Positions 1-4,436 of a stretch of 6,419 nt of DNA are shown here, piece after piece (position 1 is the first letter of the stretch; the number at the start of each line of letters is the position of its first letter). The position numbers were made by a program, and so were the translations under genes. The notes beneath the pieces are model-generated. The model saw only the letters and a program-made list of their open reading frames with translations, did not search any database and was not told where the DNA came from. This DNA is from an uncultured Clostridia bacterium (GTDB lineage Bacteria > Bacillota > Clostridia > Oscillospirales > Ruminococcaceae). The stretch covers positions 1 through 6,419 of the forward strand of contig CAMWLH010000127.1 of the NCBI GenBank assembly GCA_947175045.1, written 5' to 3'.

Positions 1-1088
1 TAATTCTCGGAACAAATATCGGCTCCTGCGTGACCGCGCTTATTTCCTCTATCGGCGCGAATAAGTCCGCTAAGCGCGTGGCTATCGTTCACCTTTATTT
101 TAATATAATCGGCACGGTAATTTTCCTGTCGCTGTTTTATATACTTAACGCGTTCCTTGATTTCGCGTTTATGAACAGTGCGCTTAATTCCCTTGGGATA
201 GCGATAATCCATACGGTGTTCAATATGATGACGACGCTGATTTTCCTGCCCTTTACAAAGCAGCTTGAAAAGCTCGCCTGCCTTACCATACGGGACAAGC
301 CCGGGGAGGAGACCGTGGCGATGCCCATGCTGGACGAGCGTTTCCTGAACACTCCCTCGGTAGCTATCGAGCAGTGCAGAAACGTCGCTTATAAAATGGC
401 GGCGCTGACCCGTCAGACTATGCTTCTGGCGATGGATACCGTCACGGAGTACGACCCGAAAAAGGCTGCGGAGGTCGTGGACAACGAGAACGCTATCGAT
501 ATCTATGAGGATAAGATAGGCTCGTTCATACTTAAGATAAGTTCAAAAGACCTGTCGGTCAGCGACAGCCAGGTGGTGTCAAATCTTCTTCATACCATAG
601 GCGATTTGGAAAGAATTTCCGACCACGCGGTGAATATCGTTGAAGCGGCGGAGGAAATGCACCAGAAAAAGATATCCTTTTCAAAACAGGCATCGGAGGA
701 GGTTCCGATAATCAAGAACGCGGTCGCCGAGATATTGAATATGTCCATCGACTGCTTTATAAATTCCGATGTGAACCTTGCAAAAGAGGTAGAGCCGCTG
801 GAGGACGTTATCGACCAGCTCCGCACCGACCTCAAGACCCGCCATATCGAGCGTCTGCGCAAGGGAATATGCACCATCGAGCTTGGGTTTATTCTACAGG
901 ATCTGCTGACGAATTTTGAGCGCGTTTCCGACCATTGCTCAAATATCGCCGTATGCCTTATCCAAATAAAGGAAAACAGTCTTGATACTCATGAATATAT
1001 GAACGAGCTTAAACGGCTGGAAAAGTCTGAGTTTATGGACGAATTCAATATTTATAAGAACAAGTACGCGCTGCCCAAAACGGAGTAG
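1..1088 (+). CDS. Na+/phosphate cotransporter family protein with C-terminal PhoU domain (5' partial)
   Basis: This is the C-terminal 361 residues of a Na/Pi symporter-like membrane protein; the frame is open to the left edge, so the GTG at 30 is internal. The first visible residues, GTNIGSCVTALISSIGANKSAKR, match the second glycine/asparagine-rich repeat of the Na/Pi-cotransporter family. Two hydrophobic helices follow (about visible residues 27-55 and 64-84), the second with the typical IIHTVFN-type sequence. From about residue 110 to 350 the protein is soluble and helical and resembles a tandem PhoU domain. It has two metal-binding-type signatures, DLERISDH at visible residues 201-208 and NFERVSDH at 304-311, with acidic partners DNENAIDIYED and EPLEDVIDQL. 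Family knowledge predicts phosphate uptake or efflux driven by sodium, with the PhoU part sensing or gating in the cytoplasm. The stop is TAG at 1086-1088. Family assignment is firm; the transport direction and substrate are inferred. Confidence 0.93.
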   Translation, partial: ILGTNIGSCVTALISSIGANKSAKRVAIVHLYFNIIGTVIFLSLFYILNAFLDFAFMNSALNSLGIAIIHTVFNMMTTLIFLPFTKQLEKLACLTIRDKPGEETVAMPMLDERFLNTPSVAIEQCRNVAYKMAALTRQTMLLAMDTVTEYDPKKAAEVVDNENAIDIYEDKIGSFILKISSKDLSVSDSQVVSNLLHTIGDLERISDHAVNIVEAAEEMHQKKISFSKQASEEVPIIKNAVAEILNMSIDCFINSDVNLAKEVEPLEDVIDQLRTDLKTRHIERLRKGICTIELGFILQDLLTNFERVSDHCSNIAVCLIQIKENSLDTHEYMNELKRLEKSEFMDEFNIYKNKYALPKTE

Positions 1089-1125
1089 TGCCACAAATTT
1101 ACAAGGCAATTTTATGCAAAAACAT

Positions 1126-1159
1126 TTGACAAATCGCGAAAAATATGCGACAATATAAT
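1126..1159 (+). promoter_or_regulatory. Candidate sigma-A promoter for the GH25 lysozyme gene
   Basis: A perfect -35 box TTGACA lies at 1126-1131 and a perfect -10 box TATAAT at 1154-1159, but they are 22 bases apart, longer than the usual 16-18. With a 17-base spacer the same -35 box would pair with GACAAT at 1149-1154, a 4/6 match. Either reading puts the start of transcription near 1161-1167, giving a leader of about 120 bases before the lysozyme ATG. The region is AT-rich and lies just after the upstream stop codon, so the lysozyme gene is probably transcribed on its own. Which -10 is used cannot be decided from sequence. Confidence 0.6.
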
Positions 1160-1166
1160 TACACTT

Positions 1167-1247
1167 CGGTCCGTGTTAAAGGTTATCACAATGCAATTTT
1201 GAAATTCTTTTTTAATCATTTGCGTTGACCGGCACTTATACGGACTG
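1167..1247 (+). promoter_or_regulatory. Putative structured 5' leader of the lysozyme mRNA
   Basis: The leader can fold into a nested long-range hairpin. The outer helix pairs CGGTCCGTGT (1167-1176) with ATACGGACTG (1238-1247): ten contiguous pairs, two of them G-U. Inside it GGT (1181-1183) pairs with ACC (1228-1230), then CAATGCAA (1189-1196) pairs with TTGCGTTG (1220-1227), eight pairs with one G-U. The apical loop of 23 bases is AU-rich and contains a run of six T at 1208-1213. The outer helix begins almost exactly at the predicted transcription start. It does not match the c-di-GMP-I or c-di-AMP riboswitch consensus as I know them. It could be an unrecognised cis-regulatory RNA, a 5'-end stabilising hairpin, or chance. 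Confidence 0.35.
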
Positions 1248-1272
1248 TGCTACACATCAATCTGTATCGAAT

Positions 1273-1277
1273 GGAGA
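1273..1277 (+). promoter_or_regulatory. Ribosome binding site fixing the lysozyme start
   Basis: GGAGA sits seven bases upstream of the ATG at 1285-1287. This makes that ATG the start rather than the in-frame TTG at 1225, which would add 20 residues before an otherwise perfect signal peptide. Confidence 0.85.
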
Positions 1278-1284
1278 ATGCAAA

Positions 1285-2907
1285 ATGACAATAATCAAAA
1301 AACTTACGGCGCTTATAGCCGCGGGGGCGCTGTCCCTCGGCTGTATTACCACCGCTTTCGCGGAAAACACGCTGCTCCCCGAGGTTCTGCCCAATTCGGA
1401 AACGACCATAATCGACCCCATCACCGACGAAACCGGCGAGAGCAATGAAACCGCAGAGTCCGCGGAAAGTGCCGAGAGCAAAGAGAGCTCCAAAATCGAG
1501 GAAGGCTCCGAAACCGGCGAGAGCCTGCCCGACAGCGGCGTTGACCTGTCCGACACGGAGTATACTCCCATAGACATAAGCGGATACACCGAGTGGGATG
1601 GGAAAACGCCGATGGAGGTCGGGCAGAATTATTACATAAGCAAGTCCGCCAAAGTATCAAAGAAATTCAGCGTTCCCGCGGGGAGCACGCTGGTAGTGTG
1701 CAGCGGCGCGGAGCTGCTGATCTATAAGGACAACGCTTTCGGGGTTCGCGGAACGCTTATTTCCGAGCCGGATTCCAAGATAACCGTTTCGGGAACGATC
1801 ACCGTTTACGCAAACGCGGGTCTTGACGTGTACGGCGCGTTCAATACCACCGTCAGCTCCACGGTACGCGTTCTCAGCGAGTTGGTTATACGTCACGGCG
1901 CGAAGGCGCAGATATCGGGCGTTATGAACATCTACGCGGACGGTATGTATCTGAACTACGGTCAGACGATGCTCACCGCAAATTCAAAAACCGTTATCAC
2001 GGGTGAAATGCAGACTCCCTCCGACGGACGGCTTGTTTGTAAGGGATATCTGGGCATAACCATCAGCGGACGCTCCACGCAGGCAGGCTACTTCTCGCTT
2101 ACGGGAGAGTTTGTGAACAGCGGCGTTCTTATATTCGAGAGTACCGTTAAATTTTACAAAGCCAAATCCGCGCGTTTTGCCATCTCCAAGAGCAGCCGCC
2201 TGATCGACTATCGCTATGGGACGTCCTACGCGCCCGGGGAAAATAACCCCGATAAAGATATGGGCGAAACTACCGACGTCGGCGCTAAGGGCATTGACGT
2301 TTCCTACGCGCAGGGCGCGATAGACTGGGCAAAGGTCAAGGCATCGGGAGTTGATTTCGCGATGATACGCGCTTCCCGCGGCGAGGTAAACGGCCGCTCC
2401 ATCGCGCAGGACGTTACCTTTGAGTATAACATAACCCAGGCGACCGCAAACGGTATAAAGGTGGGAGTTTATCATTACCTCTACGCTTCGACCGTTACCG
2501 AGGCGCGAAAGGAGGCCCGCTTCTTCCTCAAAACCATCGAGCCCTATAAGATCACATACCCCGTAGTTCTGGATATCGAGGAGCAGTATCAGGCGAACCT
2601 GGGCAAGAGCCGTGTGACCAAGGTCGTCAAAGCGTTCCTTGACGAGATAAGCGCGGCGGGTTATTACACTATGATCTACGCGAATAAGACATGGCTTACG
2701 GATTACCTCGATATGAGCCAGCTCTTGGATTACGACGTATGGCTGGCACAGTGGAATACCGTTCCTACATATGATGGTGATTTCGGTATCTGGCAGTACA
2801 GCAGCAAGGGAGTTGTTTCCGGCATAGACGGCTATGTCGATCTGAATCTTTCCTACAAGGATTACACATCTATCATAAGAAAAGGAAATTACAATAAGCT
2901 CTCATAA
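1285..2907 (+). CDS. Secreted GH25 lysozyme (N-acetylmuramidase) with N-terminal putative beta-solenoid
   Basis: The protein has 540 residues. Residues 1-26 are a Sec signal peptide: MTIIKK, a hydrophobic core and an AFA/EN cleavage site. Residues 27-95 are an acidic Ser/Glu/Thr-rich linker. Residues about 125-300 are a run of short Val/Ile/Gly-rich strands (such as SKITVSGTITVYANAGLDVYG in 164-184), which I read as a beta-solenoid. Residues 335-530 are a glycoside hydrolase family 25 domain, expected to cleave the MurNAc-GlcNAc bond of peptidoglycan outside the cell. The family's active-site acids are present: D338 in GIDVS, and D430 and E432 in VVLDIE. So are VGVYHYLY (393-400), MIYAN (463-467), VWLAQW (485-490) and FGIWQYSS (500-507). 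No SH3, LysM, SLH, dockerin or C-terminal sortase signal is visible, so the solenoid may do the targeting. It is probably a housekeeping wall remodeller rather than a phage endolysin, because of the signal peptide and the absence of phage neighbours. Confidence 0.93.
   Translation: MTIIKKLTALIAAGALSLGCITTAFAENTLLPEVLPNSETTIIDPITDETGESNETAESAESAESKESSKIEEGSETGESLPDSGVDLSDTEYTPIDISGYTEWDGKTPMEVGQNYYISKSAKVSKKFSVPAGSTLVVCSGAELLIYKDNAFGVRGTLISEPDSKITVSGTITVYANAGLDVYGAFNTTVSSTVRVLSELVIRHGAKAQISGVMNIYADGMYLNYGQTMLTANSKTVITGEMQTPSDGRLVCKGYLGITISGRSTQAGYFSLTGEFVNSGVLIFESTVKFYKAKSARFAISKSSRLIDYRYGTSYAPGENNPDKDMGETTDVGAKGIDVSYAQGAIDWAKVKASGVDFAMIRASRGEVNGRSIAQDVTFEYNITQATANGIKVGVYHYLYASTVTEARKEARFFLKTIEPYKITYPVVLDIEEQYQANLGKSRVTKVVKAFLDEISAAGYYTMIYANKTWLTDYLDMSQLLDYDVWLAQWNTVPTYDGDFGIWQYSSKGVVSGIDGYVDLNLSYKDYTSIIRKGNYNKLS
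1429..1524 (+). repeat. Low-complexity acidic linker with a 15-base direct repeat
   Basis: The bases GAAACCGGCGAGAGC occur identically at 1429-1443 and 1510-1524, 81 bases (27 codons) apart and in the same frame. Both copies encode ETGES. Between them are short ESAESAES-type units. This is the codon-level basis of the flexible, strongly acidic linker between signal peptide and solenoid, and it is a likely site of length variation between strains. Confidence 0.7.
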
Positions 2908-2921
2908 AAAACTAAAAACTA

Positions 2922-2949
2922 AGCCGCGGCGCATATATGCGCCGCGGCT
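2922..2949. terminator. Shared terminator between convergent genes (perfect 28-base palindrome)
   Basis: The 28 bases from 2922 to 2949 are a perfect inverted repeat, a GC-rich arm of 11 pairs (AGCCGCGGCGC) closing on ATATAT. In RNA this is a very stable stem of about 11-12 pairs with a tiny loop. Read on the minus strand, the stem is followed by a T-rich tract (complement of 2906-2918: TTTTT, then TTTTTT), as in an intrinsic terminator for the minus-strand operon. On the plus strand the downstream bases (GATATTTAC) are only weakly T-rich, so it is a poorer terminator for the lysozyme gene. It lies 14 bases after the lysozyme stop and 5 bases after the phosphatase stop. Confidence 0.88.
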
Positions 2950-2954
2950 GATAT

Positions 2955-3746
2955 TTACAACAATATAAATTCCGGCTTCCTCCCGCGGAACACCGCACGG
3001 TATTTGAACCCTGCCTCCTTTAAGGCTTCCTCAGCCTTGTCAAAGCGGTACGCTATCCGTTCCCCGCTGTGCGCGTCGGAGCCTACGGTGACTATCTCCC
3101 CGCCAAGCTCCCTGTAGCGCTTCAGCACCTCGGGATGAGGGTGCGCCCAGCCTAACCCGTAGTGAATGCCCGCCGTGTTTATCTCCAATCCCTTTCCGCG
3201 GGAAATAAGCTCCCGCAGGATATCGTCGACGATATCCAAGAAGTCGGCGGGGGAGTAGCTCTTCGCGTGGGAATAGCGGACTATGTAGTCAAAATGCCCG
3301 AAAACGTCGAAATTGTCAAAGGCTCTCACAGCGGAAAGAGCGCTCTCCAAAAAGTGGTATATCCCGTCACGGTCGCCGCGCGAGTTGAAGTAATCGGGGT
3401 AATAAGGGTCGATACCGTCCACCTGGTGCGCCGAGCCTATTATAAAATCAAAATCGTATGAGGCGGAATATTCCTTGAGGGTGGGAGCGGCATAGTCCAG
3501 CAGCCCCAGTTCTACGCCGAACAGTATTTCCAGCCGTCCGCGGAACAGCTCCTTTACGCGGAACAGCTCCTCGCGGTACGCCGCGGTGTCCAGAAAGAAA
3601 TCTCCCCCGGGATAGTCGAAATCCATATGCTCCGTGACGCAGAGCGTTTTCAGCCCCTTTTCAAGAGCAGTCCGCGCCATCTCCTCGAGCGGAGCTTCGC
3701 TGTCTGTGGAAAACGAGGTGTGTGTATGCAGGTCTGCGGTTATCAT
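2955..3746 (-). CDS. hisK: PHP-family phosphatase, probable histidinol-phosphatase (HisK/HisJ type)
   Basis: The protein has 263 residues from the ATG at 3746, or 265 from the ATG at 3752. Numbered from the longer form, it carries the PHP metal-site motifs: DLHTH (7-11), TEHMDF (40-45), GVELG (79-83), GSAHQ (106-110), GHFDYIVRY (152-160), GLEINTAG (188-195) and VGSDAHS (223-229). The metal ligands would be H9, H11, H42, E81, H109, H153, D226 and H228. Length and motif spacing fit the HisJ-type histidinol-phosphatase family, which removes phosphate from L-histidinol phosphate in histidine synthesis in the cytoplasm. No other his gene is visible, so the substrate rests on family resemblance. 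It is the last gene of a probable three-gene operon. An AAGGGAG Shine-Dalgarno lies seven bases before the ATG at 3746 but only one base before that at 3752, so the shorter form is preferred. Confidence 0.85.
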   Translation of the reverse strand: MITADLHTHTSFSTDSEAPLEEMARTALEKGLKTLCVTEHMDFDYPGGDFFLDTAAYREELFRVKELFRGRLEILFGVELGLLDYAAPTLKEYSASYDFDFIIGSAHQVDGIDPYYPDYFNSRGDRDGIYHFLESALSAVRAFDNFDVFGHFDYIVRYSHAKSYSPADFLDIVDDILRELISRGKGLEINTAGIHYGLGWAHPHPEVLKRYRELGGEIVTVGSDAHSGERIAYRFDKAEEALKEAGFKYRAVFRGRKPEFILL

Positions 3747-3748
3747 GG

Positions 3749-4372
3749 TCATTCTCCCTTTTCATTCGGACCGCGCTGCTTTTTAAGGCGGTAGTACTCC
3801 CTCATATACATTATAAAGGAAAGCAGCGTGAACGCTATCATTATACAGAACATTACTGCGGCGGCAATATCCGACAGCACCGGTGCGCCGATAAGGACTA
3901 TCACCTGGAAATAAAATATTATCGTGGCGAGCTTTCCGTACCATCTCGCGCCGCCCAAATCCTGCCCCTTACGGAGAAACATCACTCCCATAATGAGCAT
4001 AAGTATCTCCTTGATGACTATCAGCACCAGCAGCGCGGCAATCAATACCCAGATGTCGCTGTATCGGAAAATCAGGCACACCACCACTGCCGCCTGTGTC
4101 AGCTTGTCGGCAAAGGGGTCTATCACCTTGCCAAGGTCGGTTATCATATTGAGTTTCCGCGCTATCAGACCGTCCGCCATATCGGTCAAGCCTGACAGTA
4201 TCATAATTGCCGCGGCGATTATATAGCCGTTTTCCTTGTTGAAGCGTCCGATATCAAGCTCGATGTTTCCGTTACCCCACAGGAAAACTATGACAAAAAC
4301 GGGAATAAGCAGTATTCTTAATACCGTAAGGATATTGGGCAGCTTTGTGATATCACGAATATCTATTTTCAT
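3749..4372 (-). CDS. pgsA: CDP-diacylglycerol--glycerol-3-phosphate 3-phosphatidyltransferase (PgsA)
   Basis: This 207-residue membrane enzyme makes phosphatidylglycerophosphate from CDP-diacylglycerol and sn-glycerol 3-phosphate, the committed step to phosphatidylglycerol and cardiolipin. The CDP-alcohol phosphotransferase signature DG-x2-AR-x8-G-x3-D-x3-D is complete: D67 G68, A71 R72, G81, D85 and D89, with D64 just ahead. The N-terminus has the typical LPNILTVLR (11-19). About five or six hydrophobic segments span residues 14-32, 50-62, 92-128 (two), 148-163 and 167-190, and the tail is basic and charged. The length fits the family. The start is ATG at 4372, with GAGG five bases upstream; the in-frame TTG at 4390 lacks a good site. 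Its TGA stop (3751-3749) overlaps or abuts the start of the phosphatase gene, so the two are co-transcribed. Alternative CDP-alcohol transferases (such as cardiolipin synthase) are less likely from the overall sequence. Confidence 0.93.
   Translation of the reverse strand: MKIDIRDITKLPNILTVLRILLIPVFVIVFLWGNGNIELDIGRFNKENGYIIAAAIMILSGLTDMADGLIARKLNMITDLGKVIDPFADKLTQAAVVVCLIFRYSDIWVLIAALLVLIVIKEILMLIMGVMFLRKGQDLGGARWYGKLATIIFYFQVIVLIGAPVLSDIAAAVMFCIMIAFTLLSFIMYMREYYRLKKQRGPNEKGE
3754..3760 (-). promoter_or_regulatory. Ribosome binding site deciding the hisK-type start
   Basis: The minus strand reads AAGGGAG here, inside the last codons of pgsA. Spacing is seven bases to the ATG at 3746-3744 and one base to the ATG at 3752-3750. 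The latter overlaps the pgsA stop as ATGA. Spacing favours the inner ATG; the overlap would favour coupled initiation at the outer one. Confidence 0.65.
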
Positions 4373-4377
4373 ATAAA

Positions 4378-4381
4378 CCTC
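4378..4381 (-). promoter_or_regulatory. Ribosome binding site for pgsA
   Basis: GAGG on the minus strand is five bases before the ATG at 4372-4370. It supports this start over the TTG at 4390-4388, which has no comparable upstream purine motif. Confidence 0.6.
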
Positions 4382-4436
4382 AAAGTTCAAACCATGCAGT
4401 TATGCGCGGATCGTTCAGCGCAGAAATTCTTTTAAG

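Noticed and set aside
1..1088. Na/Pi cotransporter fused to PhoU as a novel fusion
   Set aside because: This fusion is a well-known architecture of bacterial Na/Pi cotransporter-family proteins, so it is ordinary.
1089..1114. TGCC/GGCA inverted repeat followed by ATTTT after the Na/Pi gene
   Set aside because: The stem is four pairs with a 12-base loop and the T run is short, too weak to call a terminator.
1225..1284. TTG start that extends the lysozyme by 20 residues
   Set aside because: No ribosome binding site precedes it, it falls inside the predicted leader hairpin, and it would put polar residues before a clean signal peptide. The ATG at 1285 has GGAGA seven bases upstream.
1333..1347. 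Possible lipobox LSLGC in the lysozyme signal peptide
   Set aside because: The residue before the glycine is Leu and the one before that Ser, a poor lipobox. The AFA cleavage site six residues later fits signal peptidase I better.
1525..1539. LPDSG in the lysozyme linker, similar to a sortase LPXTG signal
   Set aside because: It is near the N-terminus (residues 81-85) and is not followed by a hydrophobic helix and basic tail, so it cannot act as a sorting signal.
4391..4436. GCGC...GCGC inverted repeat between the ligase and pgsA genes
   Set aside because: Only four pairs, with no T tract on the minus strand, so it is not a terminator and does not split the operon.
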